From G963663735 sp963663735 (GTDB taxonomy: Bacteria; Acidobacteriota; UBA6911; RPQK01; JAPXNP01): a stretch of DNA of 64,000 nucleotides. The position numbers were made by a program, and so were the translations under genes. The stretch is from NCBI GenBank assembly GCA_963663735.2, contig CAXXHN010000002.1:248001-312000 (forward strand). The letters are read 5' to 3'. Below the pieces are notes generated by a model, which was given only the letters and a program-made list of their open reading frames with translations, did not search any database and was not told the origin of the DNA. Below, piece after piece: positions 51,814 to 60,392 of the stretch (within the stretch, counting starts at the first letter, position 1; each line of letters starts with the position of its first letter).

Positions 51814-52731
51814 ATGAAAGTTGCCATAACTGGAGCTTCCGGAATGATCGGGTTACGCCTTGCTGACAGGCTGCTTGAAAAAGGGCACAACCTGTTTCTT
51901 TTTTCAAGAAATCCAGGGCCCGGCACTGATCGGCCGGAAGTAAGGAATTTACAGGTAGACCTGGAAGATCAGTTTTCATCTGGATACCTTGAAGGTATAG
52001 ATGTGCTGATTAACCTGGCCGGAACCCGCATTAAAGGGGGCCGCTGGTCCAGTGCCCACAAGAAATCTGTATATGACAGCAGGATCAACATCACCAGGAA
52101 CCTGGCAAGTGCTGTTTTGAGTTGTAAAAATCCTCCATCGGTGTTCATTTCAGCTTCAGCCACCGGTTTCTACGGGGATAGAGGAGATATAATCCTGACC
52201 GAGCATTCCGGGAACGGTAAAGGATTTCTGGCCGGGGTTACCAGGGACTGGGAAGCGGAAGCAAAAAAAGCTGAAAGCCCTCAAACCAGGGTGATCCTGC
52301 TGAGAAGTGCTCCGGTTCTGGATTCAGAAGACGGTGCTCTGGCTGAAATTGCCAAATCATTCAGGATCGGCTTCGGCAGCGTCCTCGGGCCCGGAACCCA
52401 GTGGATGCCTTGGATCCATATCGAAGATGAAGTGAGACTGATTATCTGGGCTTTAGAGAACCCTTTGATCAGGGGGAGCCTTAATGCCGTGGCCCCTGAT
52501 CCAAAAAACAACTCAGATTTCATGAAATCTGTCGCGGCTCAGCTTAAAAGACCCCTGGTTTTGAGTGTCCCATCTTCAGTCCTGAAACTTACCTTCGGGG
52601 AAATGGCCACTGAAATGCTGCTGGCAAGCCAGAGAGTCCTGCCTGAAAAAGCCCTGGCTGCAGGATTCAGGTTTAAGTTTCCTCGCCTGGAAGAAGCACT
52701 GAAGGATTTGCTGGGCGGTCCTGCCGGTTAA
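51814..52731 (+). CDS. TIGR01777-family NAD(P)-dependent epimerase (YfcH-like)
   Basis: Extended-SDR-like protein of 305 residues. It opens with the Rossmann motif VAITGASGMIGLRLADRLLEKGH and has the family-typical VLINLAGTRIKGGRWSSAHKKSVYDSRINITRNLASAV, FISASATGFYGDRGD, and the C-terminal PFVLRVP-like VLSVPSSVLKLTFGEMATEMLLASQRVLPEKALAAGFRF. Members are widespread, yet the substrate is unknown. Codon use fits the neighbours. It lies 30 bp beyond the repeat that follows tRNA-Gln. Confidence 0.9.
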   Translation: MKVAITGASGMIGLRLADRLLEKGHNLFLFSRNPGPGTDRPEVRNLQVDLEDQFSSGYLEGIDVLINLAGTRIKGGRWSSAHKKSVYDSRINITRNLASAVLSCKNPPSVFISASATGFYGDRGDIILTEHSGNGKGFLAGVTRDWEAEAKKAESPQTRVILLRSAPVLDSEDGALAEIAKSFRIGFGSVLGPGTQWMPWIHIEDEVRLIIWALENPLIRGSLNAVAPDPKNNSDFMKSVAAQLKRPLVLSVPSSVLKLTFGEMATEMLLASQRVLPEKALAAGFRFKFPRLEEALKDLLGGPAG

Positions 52732-52934
52732 CCGTACAGTGGTGTCATAGACCCCAATGTTCCTGGAGCGTTTTTGCCCCGATCCATAACCTCCACCCCG
52801 ACGGGCCGCCGATTATCGGGACCCCGTTCAGTCTGTTGGTCTGCCAGTAAGTGTTCGCTGTCTCTTGATTGATCGCCACTGGATGGTCTTGAATATTGAA
52901 TCTGTAACCTGAGGTGAGTCCGCTTCGAACGGTC

Positions 52935-53669
52935 TTACCTGGTTGTCCAGTGCCCTATTGAAAATCCAATGATGCTGCCGGCTACAGCGTCAGACGCAAA
53001 ATGGTTGCCTGAGGTGATCCTGGAAAAGCTTATCAGTCCGGCCAGGGGATAGGCTATCCAGGGAACCCATTTTCTATCTTTAAAATGCTGTACTGTGGTT
53101 TCCGCCAGGGTCCAGGCAACAATGGAATGTCCTGAAGGAAAGGAATTTCCACCTTCTCCGAAGCCATAGATTTTCCCGGTATGGGGACGCTCCCGACCGG
53201 TGGCAAATTTCAGGGCCTTGGAGACAATAAACGCGTTAACTCCGCCTTCTGACAATTTCCATCCATACTCTGACAATGAGTAGCTATCCGAAATCTTTCC
53301 GGCAGCCAGTGTTGCCAGCGGGTAGACCGCCATAGCCCAGTTCTTTGTGTCTGAGTCAACGATCCGGTTGAGATCAGAAAATGAGGTGTTGTTTCTCAAG
53401 TCCCTGCTGAATCCGTCATCCAGGGCGAAGGAGCCGCCAATGGCTCCGGCAAGAATCCAGGTGGCCGGGCTTTCCCAGGTTTTTTTCCTGAATGGAGTCC
53501 CCCAGATCTTCTTTTCACCTTCCCACACGTGGGAAAAGAAGATACCCAGGTCATGCTCTTCCTGTTCACCGCTGTCATTGGCAAGGAGAGTTGTTCCGGA
53601 TACCGGCAGGAGATTCAGAAAGAGCAAAAGGAGGAAGATAAAGGTGTTTAACCGGTTTTTTTCATACAT
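52935..53669 (-). CDS. Exported PAP2-family phosphatase
   Basis: A 244-residue protein with an N-terminal signal peptide or anchor (FIFLLLLFLNLLPVSGTTLLA). It carries the three phosphatase motifs KFATGRERP (KX6RP type), SFPSGHS and SRITSGNHFASD (SRX5HX3D), so it probably removes phosphate from lipid phosphates such as undecaprenyl pyrophosphate at the membrane or periplasm. Its start overlaps the stop of the upstream WYL regulator by 22 bp, which suggests coupled expression. FSIGHWTTR ends the protein. Confidence 0.9.
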   Translation of the reverse strand: MYEKNRLNTFIFLLLLFLNLLPVSGTTLLANDSGEQEEHDLGIFFSHVWEGEKKIWGTPFRKKTWESPATWILAGAIGGSFALDDGFSRDLRNNTSFSDLNRIVDSDTKNWAMAVYPLATLAAGKISDSYSLSEYGWKLSEGGVNAFIVSKALKFATGRERPHTGKIYGFGEGGNSFPSGHSIVAWTLAETTVQHFKDRKWVPWIAYPLAGLISFSRITSGNHFASDAVAGSIIGFSIGHWTTR

Positions 53670-54613
53670 GCAATTATTTCTCGTGCTTCGGCTCTTACCT
53701 TGAGTACGAATTTTTCAGGACTCAGAGGTTTTGCATGTGGCGATGATCCCAGTACCAGGCGGGTGGAAAACTCAAAGGAATCACAATACATGGTAAGGAT
53801 CACACCTCCGTTTTCACTGGGCCTTACCTGGGACGGCCATTCCTCACTGATCCATGGCGCCAGGTAGCTGTCAAATAATATCTCCACTTCATATTTACCC
53901 GAAAACTTTTCGGGGCTTTGCTGCTCGCTGTATTTCTGCGTGTCAAAATCCTCCGGATAGGGGAAGGTCTTACCGGTGTCTTCAACTGACTGGATCCGTT
54001 CAAAACGGAAAGTACGAAGATCTCTCCGCAGTTCGCAGTACCCGGTGAGGTACCAGTTCCCCAGGTTTTTGTTGAGCAGGTAGGGCCTGATAATCCTGGG
54101 ACGGGTCTGGTTTTTGTTCAGCGAAAAGTAATTTATCTGCAGTTTGTGGTGGGAAGCAATGGCCTCCCGGATCGTTGTGAAGTATTCCGACACCAGACGG
54201 GTAGGGTTATCCAGGAGAACCATATCCCTTAAAGGAGTGTAATAATCCACCGATTCCTTAATGGCATCCTCCATTTTTTTCTTCAGGGACCTGACGCTTT
54301 CAATATCCACTTCTGGATCCAGCAGTTCCAGGGAGAGCAGGATGGCAATGCCTTCTGATTTGGTAAAGCGCAGGGGACGATTCAGTTTCTGGTCAAATTC
54401 TACGAACACCCTTTTGTTTTCAACGTAGATATCCACGTAGTCATCAGGCTTGAATGGAGGTTTTCCGACCAGGCTGATGAAATCCAGTTCCCTCATCAGG
54501 TTGCGGGATTTCATGCCTACTTTTTGAGCCAGGTCCTCGACCGAAATCCCCTGGTTACGGGATACGATACTGAGGATTGAGAGCACCCTGTTAATCCTGT
54601 TTGCTACATTCAT
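53648..54613 (-). CDS. WYL-domain transcriptional regulator (second of a pair)
   Basis: A 321-residue protein with an N-terminal winged helix (RINRVLSILSIVSRNQGISVEDLAQKVG) and a WYL domain near residues 140-210, with RIIRPYLLNKNLGNWYLTGYCELRRDLRTFRFERI. A WCX-like C-terminal extension follows. Such pairs (PafB/PafC) act together in actinobacteria as a DNA-damage regulator, and WYL proteins often sense nucleic acid or small ligands. It overlaps the upstream WYL gene by four bases and the PAP2 gene by 22 bp. Confidence 0.88.
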   Translation of the reverse strand: MNVANRINRVLSILSIVSRNQGISVEDLAQKVGMKSRNLMRELDFISLVGKPPFKPDDYVDIYVENKRVFVEFDQKLNRPLRFTKSEGIAILLSLELLDPEVDIESVRSLKKKMEDAIKESVDYYTPLRDMVLLDNPTRLVSEYFTTIREAIASHHKLQINYFSLNKNQTRPRIIRPYLLNKNLGNWYLTGYCELRRDLRTFRFERIQSVEDTGKTFPYPEDFDTQKYSEQQSPEKFSGKYEVEILFDSYLAPWISEEWPSQVRPSENGGVILTMYCDSFEFSTRLVLGSSPHAKPLSPEKFVLKVRAEAREIIACMKKTG

Positions 54614-55584
54614 AATAAACTGGCCAGGGCTTGTTCAGCCTTCTCCTTAACTTCTTCAGGCTCCAGTATCAGCGCGTCCTGTTTCTGGGTGAGGACCCAT
54701 GATATCAATCGGTCTACATTGGAAACTTTGAGTTCATATACCCTGTCTCTGACTTTAACAGCACCAGGGATTTCAGGCAACAGTTCATTCAACCTATGTT
54801 CAGACAATTCCACCACTACGTTAACCGGGGGATGCCGGTAAATATCCCAGGGTTGTTTCTGGTAGTTTTTGAGTGAAAAATCATCAGGAATGGTATAGTC
54901 GGGTGTGCCGGGTTTTAACTGGTTGGCTCCCGCTTCTTCGATCCTGGTAAGCACAAATGCCCTGATGTCCTGTCGCAGCAGGTCCCATCCTACCAGGGTC
55001 CATCTTCCTTTACGCAGGATCAGTCCATACGGATAAACTGTGCGGCTGGTCTTTTCCCCGGTGGAAAAGGCGTGATAAATTATTTTGAGGGCCTTTCTTC
55101 TTTCGAGGGCCATCTGGATCTGGTCAAGGATGACCTGCTGGGAAGCAGCGGTTTTATCATCAGCGTAGTAACGGATCTGGATCTCTTCGGGGCTCCGGTA
55201 AACCGGGTCCTGGCTGCTTGAAAACTTGGTCAGGGCCTGGTTAAGCTGTTCCCGGTAGGGAAAACTGTCATTTTCAATAACAGCCTCAGCGGCAAGCATC
55301 AGCAGGGAAAGCTCAGAAGGAGAAAATCTGACTTCCGGCAGGAATAGCTTATCCTTGTCTATAATGTACCCGTCATTGCCGATATCACTTCCGGTCTGGT
55401 AGTCAATGGGTATGCCCAGGGTGATCAGTTCCGCCTTGTCCCTTTCAAACTTTCGCTGGTTTGATTCCTCTATTCCCTTGGAATAATCTTCAGGGAAATA
55501 ATTCTTTATCTCGCTCCAGGAAACCGGTTCCCTGGCATTAAGCAGATAGGTTATCAGGTCAAGCAGACGTTCAGTGCGATTCAC
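54610..55584 (-). CDS. WYL-domain transcriptional regulator (first of a pair)
   Basis: A 324-residue protein with an N-terminal winged helix (RTERLLDLITYLLNAREPVSWSEIKNYF) and a WYL domain holding SRTVYPYGLILRKGRWTLVGWDLLRQDIRAFVLTRI. A C-terminal WCX-like extension ends with EEVKEKAEQALASLL. It resembles PafB/PafC partners in length and order. It lies upstream of the second WYL gene with an ATGA-type overlap, so the two are probably made in equal amounts. It is divergent from the ferredoxin gene. Confidence 0.88.
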   Translation of the reverse strand: MNRTERLLDLITYLLNAREPVSWSEIKNYFPEDYSKGIEESNQRKFERDKAELITLGIPIDYQTGSDIGNDGYIIDKDKLFLPEVRFSPSELSLLMLAAEAVIENDSFPYREQLNQALTKFSSSQDPVYRSPEEIQIRYYADDKTAASQQVILDQIQMALERRKALKIIYHAFSTGEKTSRTVYPYGLILRKGRWTLVGWDLLRQDIRAFVLTRIEEAGANQLKPGTPDYTIPDDFSLKNYQKQPWDIYRHPPVNVVVELSEHRLNELLPEIPGAVKVRDRVYELKVSNVDRLISWVLTQKQDALILEPEEVKEKAEQALASLL

Positions 55585-55756
55585 AACTCAAGTGTATGGG
55601 AATACCGAGGAAAGAATCAACCGGAAGTATATTCTTTTTGAGTCGATTTTGGTTAAAATTCGAGTTAAGATATTAAGGTTAAACGGGAAGATGCCGGATA
55701 ACAGAATTAAATTAAACTTTTTTGCTATTATAGATCGCGATAGGAGGTTGGATTAG

Positions 55757-56023
55757 ATGACTTTTGTGATTACTGAAGCCTGTATTGGAACCAAAGACGC
55801 ATCGTGTATTGATGCCTGCCCTGTTGACTGTATACATCCCACGGATGACGAGGATGATTTCGATGAGGTGGAGCTTTTATACATTGATCCTGAAGAGTGC
55901 ATTGACTGCGGAGCCTGTGTGCCTGAATGCCCGGTTGAAGCAATCTACGAAGAGGATGAGGTTCCTGAAGGACAGGAACACTTCCTGGAAGAAGCTGTGG
56001 AATGGTACAAAAACAGGAAATAG
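55757..56023 (+). CDS. fdxA: Seven-iron ferredoxin (FdxA type)
   Basis: An 88-residue electron carrier. Cys9, Cys17, Cys21, Cys25 and Cys48, Cys51, Cys54, Cys58 follow the pattern of [3Fe-4S][4Fe-4S] ferredoxins. By comparison with Azotobacter FdI, Cys9/Cys17/Cys58 would hold the 3Fe cluster, Cys21/Cys48/Cys51/Cys54 the 4Fe cluster, and Cys25 would be the free one. The insert between the two motifs (TDDEDDFDEVE) is acidic. AGGAGGTTGG lies before the ATG. The redox partner is not in the window. Confidence 0.9.
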   Translation: MTFVITEACIGTKDASCIDACPVDCIHPTDDEDDFDEVELLYIDPEECIDCGACVPECPVEAIYEEDEVPEGQEHFLEEAVEWYKNRK

Positions 56024-56048
56024 AACGGATTATAAAAAATAAGTTTTA

Positions 56049-56087
56049 AAAGGCCCTGCCGATTTTTCAGGCAGGGCCTTTTTTTAT
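56049..56087 (+). terminator. Rho-independent terminator after the ferredoxin gene
   Basis: AAGGCCCTGCC (ending at 56060) pairs with GGCAGGGCCTT (56070-56080) over 11 bp, loop GATTTTTCA, followed by TTTTTATT. A textbook terminator. Confidence 0.9.
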
Positions 56088-56182
56088 TGTGGTCGGCCTG
56101 ATCCAGGAATCCGGATCAGTTACAGCAAGGCTCCATCGCACTCTCCGTGTCTTTCAGATTTCACTCTGGGGCACATGTAGAC

Positions 56183-56219
56183 ACTTTTCAGGTTTCGGGT
56201 TTAGCGCTTCGGATTTCAT
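56183..56219 (+). repeat. Word repeat (GGATTTAGTGCTTAGGATTTC family, degenerate copy)
   Basis: CTTTTCAGG, then TTTCGGGTTTAGCGCTTCGG and ATTTC; the copy at 63928-63956 starts CTTTTCGGATTTAGTGCTTA and ends GGATTTC. The two differ at several positions. It lies in the gap between ferredoxin terminator and the beta-propeller gene. Confidence 0.45.
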
Positions 56220-56245
56220 GCCTCAGGCGGATGTTGTGCCTTTTG

Positions 56246-56282
56246 AGTTGAAGGGATGGGTCCGGGACCCATCCCTTCAACT
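56246..56282 (-). terminator. Perfect 17-bp hairpin at the 3' end of the propeller gene
   Basis: AGTTGAAGGGATGGGTC (56246-56262) and GACCCATCCCTTCAACT (56266-56282) pair without mismatch around a 3-base loop, next to the stop codon at 56284. On the minus strand an A-run and not a U-run follows, so it may stop exonucleases instead of transcription. Confidence 0.5.
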
Positions 56283-56283
56283 G

Positions 56284-58191
56284 TTATTTCTGAGGAACAG
56301 CCATCGGATAGCTGGACATCTGGAAGCCACCCTGGGTTCTGAGGGCTGCTGCCACGAATGGGATGTCAGAATCAAGTACCAGCGTACCTGTCAGGTTAAC
56401 TCCTGCGAGAGATGGGAAGAGACCGTCAGGAGTGTTCACGAATTTTGCCGTATGAGTTCCGGCCGGGAGAGTAACAGTCGTGCTGAGTGTGTCCAGGCCA
56501 TCCGCTGAGTTATAGGTTATGTCAATCTCGGCATCCTCATCCATGGGATTAACCATAATGATGCCGGAATTGTACAGACCGCCGACTGATTCGAAATCAT
56601 TGCTGGTAATGAAGATCACAGCTTTCGAGCTTACATCACTTGATCCAACGCCGGCTTCAAAGAGAATGGTTCCGGTGTCGGTTGTCCGGAAAATCGAAGT
56701 AGCGGAAATTGGGGTATCCGATTCAAGTTCAGCCCATCCTACCACCAGGTTGGTTGACTCTCCGGTCGTGGCAAAAGCGAGGGTATTTTCGCCGTCAATC
56801 TCAACAGGAATTTCAGAAACCGGAACCAGCGGGTTGCAGGTGTCACATGCGGCGTTGCCTTCCAGGTCGGCCAGGTTAACTGTCATGTCTGTACCGTCTG
56901 ATTTGAACAGCCGGAACGTCCCGGTAGCCGTGTCCACGTCTCCGTTATTAAGCACGAACATGGTCGTGATTGCTATGTTTGGGTTGACCGGGTCGGTACC
57001 TTCGGCTACGTGGGAAAGGTAGGTTAAATTAACCGGGCTGTACATATCCAGTTCATCGGCGCGAAGCCCATACAGGTATTCGCCGTCCAGGGCCAGGTCC
57101 CTGACGTCCGCGCTGTGGATGCTCCAGGTTGTATTTCCATTGAAAGCGTCCAGGATGCGAATCCTTTCACTGCCTGAATTATAGAAATAAACATGATTGT
57201 TGGTCACCTGCCCGTAATCAGGAGTTCCGCCCATGCTTGAACTATCCGTCACTGTCCATATGGTGTCGCCGGTATTGGCATCCAGAGCTGCCACGGCCGG
57301 GGTGGTGCCATTGGTGTAAAAGACAAAAACCTTGCCGTAAGCCGCGGCAATGGCATTTGAGCCAAAGGACGGATAACCTGTTGACCAGGCTTGGGATCCG
57401 GTATAGCTATCCAGTGCCATCAGGACTCCGGTGGATGGATTCGCGACGAAGACGTTGCGCTGGGTTGGGATAATCTGGCATCCGCTTCCGCCAACCCCGT
57501 TGGTTTCCCAAAGAATGTCGCCGGTGGCGATGTCCAGGGCGGTAATGGAACTGGTCCGAGAAATGTAGACCTGGTCGCCGAATACTGAAAGCGGAGTGGC
57601 CGCGGTTGATACTTCCATCGACCATACTGTTACGCCGGTGGTGGCTTTTACAGCCTTGACCCGGGACTGGCTGTGGTAGAAGACCATCTCATTCATGATG
57701 ACCGGTGTTCTGCTGTCCCAGACAGTGCTGACTGAATCTTCCCAGAGCTGAACATTGCTGGCAACATCAACTGCCCTGAGTACTGCCTGGGTTGTGGTGC
57801 CTGAGCCGCCTTCGACAAGTTTGGATCCTGTTATCAGCACTATTCCATTGGCGTAAGCGGGTTCAAAGACTTTGCCTGAAGGCTGGGCCGGAGCTGTCCT
57901 GGTCCACTTTTCCCCGAATGGGTTTTCCTGGATCATCGTATAGTTTCCGGGATTCCCGCCTTCGCCGACGAGAAGATAGTTGTCGAATACATGCAGCGTC
58001 TGAGCGTCCTGGATCACCGGGAGTGTTTTGGAGACTTCAAGTTTGAAGGGCGGTTTGAAGTTACCGGTATCAGGATTCAGGTTAGCCCTGTTGTATGAAT
58101 ATCCGGTAGTCGCCTTATCCCCGGGATTCTGAGCCTGGATAACTGTCAGACAAAGACACAAAATACCAATGATTACTAGAAGCCGTTTCAT
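56284..58191 (-). CDS. Secreted PQQ-like beta-propeller protein
   Basis: A 635-residue protein. The start at 58191 (MKRLLVIIGILCLCLTVIQAQ) gives a clear signal peptide with AAAGGAG nine bases upstream; an ATG ten codons earlier lacks this. The next 350 residues hold repeated PQQ-like blades (for example VKAVKATTGVTVWSMEVS, ITALDIATGDILWETN, VAALDANTGDTIWTVT). A C-terminal beta-rich part has a CDTC pair and ends with TGTLVLDSDIPFVAAALRTQGGFQMSSYPM. This may be an outer-membrane BamB-like or extracellular protein. No quinone-binding set is proved. Confidence 0.85.
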   Translation of the reverse strand: MKRLLVIIGILCLCLTVIQAQNPGDKATTGYSYNRANLNPDTGNFKPPFKLEVSKTLPVIQDAQTLHVFDNYLLVGEGGNPGNYTMIQENPFGEKWTRTAPAQPSGKVFEPAYANGIVLITGSKLVEGGSGTTTQAVLRAVDVASNVQLWEDSVSTVWDSRTPVIMNEMVFYHSQSRVKAVKATTGVTVWSMEVSTAATPLSVFGDQVYISRTSSITALDIATGDILWETNGVGGSGCQIIPTQRNVFVANPSTGVLMALDSYTGSQAWSTGYPSFGSNAIAAAYGKVFVFYTNGTTPAVAALDANTGDTIWTVTDSSSMGGTPDYGQVTNNHVYFYNSGSERIRILDAFNGNTTWSIHSADVRDLALDGEYLYGLRADELDMYSPVNLTYLSHVAEGTDPVNPNIAITTMFVLNNGDVDTATGTFRLFKSDGTDMTVNLADLEGNAACDTCNPLVPVSEIPVEIDGENTLAFATTGESTNLVVGWAELESDTPISATSIFRTTDTGTILFEAGVGSSDVSSKAVIFITSNDFESVGGLYNSGIIMVNPMDEDAEIDITYNSADGLDTLSTTVTLPAGTHTAKFVNTPDGLFPSLAGVNLTGTLVLDSDIPFVAAALRTQGGFQMSSYPMAVPQK

Positions 58192-58423
58192 AAAATTCTC
58201 CTTTAAAAATTGATGAACCAAGACACAGTAATAATGTCAAGTTGTCAACATTTTATTATATGGGGATATTATGACATGAAAATGATCAAATTCAGCTTAT
58301 CCAGATTACAAAATATAAGTAACGTGGATTTTAGAATCAGTCCGACTCATGTCTATTCTTTTCACACAAGTTCCTTCCGGGCTAACTGCTCCGTGCCAGG
58401 ATGACCCCAGGTACCTGGCAGAT

Positions 58424-60013
58424 TCAGGACTCGAGGTAAAAGCCGTTTAGTTCGGTTCCTTCGGGGATCTCTGCCATCTGGGTGCCCCGGTTCACCAGGG
58501 CAACCCTGTCGACGGCAACAATATTGTCCCTGAACAAAAAAGGCCCGGAAACGCAGAATTCAGAACAGTCCCGGAGGGAGGGGACTTTGCCCGGGAATGC
58601 CTTATTCCATTTCTCAATATGTCTGTAGTGCCGACTGTCCAGCTTAACACTGATCTCCTGATAGCGGCAGGAAGGGCACTGGGTCAGTGTGTAGTCATCG
58701 TGCATCAGCACAATCCGGTCGGATCTGACAACCAGCAAATCTTCGCATGATTTCACGGGCAGGAACCTGCTTCGCGGAACCTCAATTGCTTCTGAATTCT
58801 GGAATAGGCTGATGGCCGATCCCATGGCGCACTCCAACTGGAAAACCCGGGCAGAAGAGTCGTCAACGGGGTTGACATTTTTCTCATTGCGGATAAGCGG
58901 AAGGGGAATTACACCTTTATTTTCTGCCAGTATCTCACGCAGTGCCTCCAGGTTGACCCAGAGGTTATTGGTATTGAAAAACCGGTGCCTGTTAATATCC
59001 CGGAAGTAAAGCTCATCTTCAGGTCGGCATTGGGCAGACTCCCGCAGCATCAGCCTTCCGTCCCCCGCGGAGCGGGCCAGGTGCCCGCCTTTCCTGTCTC
59101 CGGAAGTGCGCCTGGTTGCTTCCATTAAAAACGGGATTCCTTTCAGGTCCATATAACCCAGGATTCCAGGGTGGAGTGAAGCGCACAGGTTGTCGGCGTT
59201 GGATATGAAAGCGTACCTGTAACCCGAGTCCAGAAGCTTGCCCAGCGTTCCCTGGTCCTGTATGGCAGTGAAAATGTCTCCGTGTCCCGGAGGGCACCAT
59301 TCCATATCGGAGTTTTGGGGGTACTCGACCGGCAGCATGGTTGAGACATCAACCTTGGGGGTCATGCTTTGTTCAAAATCCAGGGGCAGTGACTTCTCCT
59401 GCTCCCTTATGTACGGATACTTCCGCATCAGTGCCAGTGAATCGCTGCGCGTCCTGGCGCTGTTCATCAGGATCAGTGCCGCGCCCTGGACTTCGGAATG
59501 CTTGACAATGATATCCAGGAAAGAGAGACCTTGCTTGGCCGGAAGCAGGGACTTGGCCCCGGACATACCCATTCCAGTACCCAGGCCTCCGTTCAGCTTG
59601 ATCATCACAGCTTTTTTGAGAAGCATCAATCCCGCTTCCCGGAACTCTGGGCCAAGTTCATTCAGCCGGGGCAGAGATTCAACCGGATGAATCTGCTCCT
59701 CCGGAATCATTCCGGTATCTCCGTTTTTCATCTGCCGGTATTTCTGTTCAAAGGCCCTTATCGCAAGCTCGGACTGCTTCCACCGGAGCATTTTATTCCT
59801 GAATAATTCCATGTCTGCTGTTGCTTTGGCCATTTCCTGCATATAGGTTTGAGTATAACCCAGGTGTCTGATGAGGATTGCAAGCAGCTGGTTGCAGGCC
59901 TTCCTCCACTCATCTGGTGCGGTCAGTATACGGGCAATCTTTTCAGATTTCGGATTTATTGTTTGGCATTTTCCACCTTGGGCGCTAATCCTGTTCATTT
60001 GCAAATCAGGCAT
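58424..60013 (-). CDS. UDPGP-family nucleotidyltransferase (UTP--sugar-1-phosphate uridylyltransferase)
   Basis: A 529-residue protein of the eukaryotic-type UDPGP family (PF01704), with the nucleotide-binding loop MIKLNGGLGTGMGMSGAKSLL (starting near residue 136), EWCPPGHGDIFTAI and FISNADNLCASLHP. It would make UDP-glucose or a related UDP-sugar from UTP and sugar-1-phosphate. A smaller GalU-type enzyme is more common in bacteria. The N-terminal 60 residues before MQEMAKATADMELF have no ribosome site in front, so the true start might lie downstream. It stands alone, divergent from tRNA-Lys. Confidence 0.85.
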   Translation of the reverse strand: MPDLQMNRISAQGGKCQTINPKSEKIARILTAPDEWRKACNQLLAILIRHLGYTQTYMQEMAKATADMELFRNKMLRWKQSELAIRAFEQKYRQMKNGDTGMIPEEQIHPVESLPRLNELGPEFREAGLMLLKKAVMIKLNGGLGTGMGMSGAKSLLPAKQGLSFLDIIVKHSEVQGAALILMNSARTRSDSLALMRKYPYIREQEKSLPLDFEQSMTPKVDVSTMLPVEYPQNSDMEWCPPGHGDIFTAIQDQGTLGKLLDSGYRYAFISNADNLCASLHPGILGYMDLKGIPFLMEATRRTSGDRKGGHLARSAGDGRLMLRESAQCRPEDELYFRDINRHRFFNTNNLWVNLEALREILAENKGVIPLPLIRNEKNVNPVDDSSARVFQLECAMGSAISLFQNSEAIEVPRSRFLPVKSCEDLLVVRSDRIVLMHDDYTLTQCPSCRYQEISVKLDSRHYRHIEKWNKAFPGKVPSLRDCSEFCVSGPFLFRDNIVAVDRVALVNRGTQMAEIPEGTELNGFYLES

Positions 60014-60094
60014 TATGGTGGTATTATTTGCATCCTGTCAGGGTGTTGTTATTCTCCCGAATAACTGCGTCTTGGTTTTTGAATTCAATTGTGT

Positions 60095-60170
60095 GGGTCG
60101 TTAGCTCAGTTGGTAGAGCATCTGACTTTTAATCAGGTGGCCGCAGGTTCAAATCCTGCACGACCCACCA
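60095..60170 (+). tRNA. tRNA-Lys (anticodon TTT)
   Basis: A complete cloverleaf: acceptor GGGTCGT (60095-60101) pairs with ACGACCC (60160-60166), D-arm AGCTCAGTTGGTAGAGC, anticodon stem TCTGA/TCAGG around CTTTTAA with anticodon TTT, and T-arm GCAGGTTCAAATCCTGC. Discriminator A and an encoded CCA (60168-60170) complete it. Confidence 0.97.
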
Positions 60171-60226
60171 CCTTCTTTTACCTGAACATTCATTAATCTT
60201 GATAGTTGCCGGTTTGTCCCTCGATC

Positions 60227-60249
60227 GAAATCCTAAGCACTAAATCCCA
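60227..60249 (-). repeat. Word repeat (GATTTAGTGCTTAGGATTTC)
   Basis: On the minus strand it contains GATTTAGTGCTTAGGATTTC exactly as at 63935-63954. It lies in the gap between tRNA-Lys and the methyltransferase gene. Confidence 0.65.
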
Positions 60250-60392
60250 GGATCAACCATCCAGATTTTAGATTAACCTGCCTGAACCTACACTGTTTCC
60301 GGATAAGGCAAAATCTTTCAATACAGAAAGAGCATATAAGGTTCTTTAGATGGATAATTTAGAGAATCAATACAGGTTGACAGGTTAATCAG

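Noticed and set aside
58210..58404. 64-codon frame upstream of the propeller gene
   Set aside because: Lies in an AT-rich promoter-like stretch with no ribosome site or recognisable motif.
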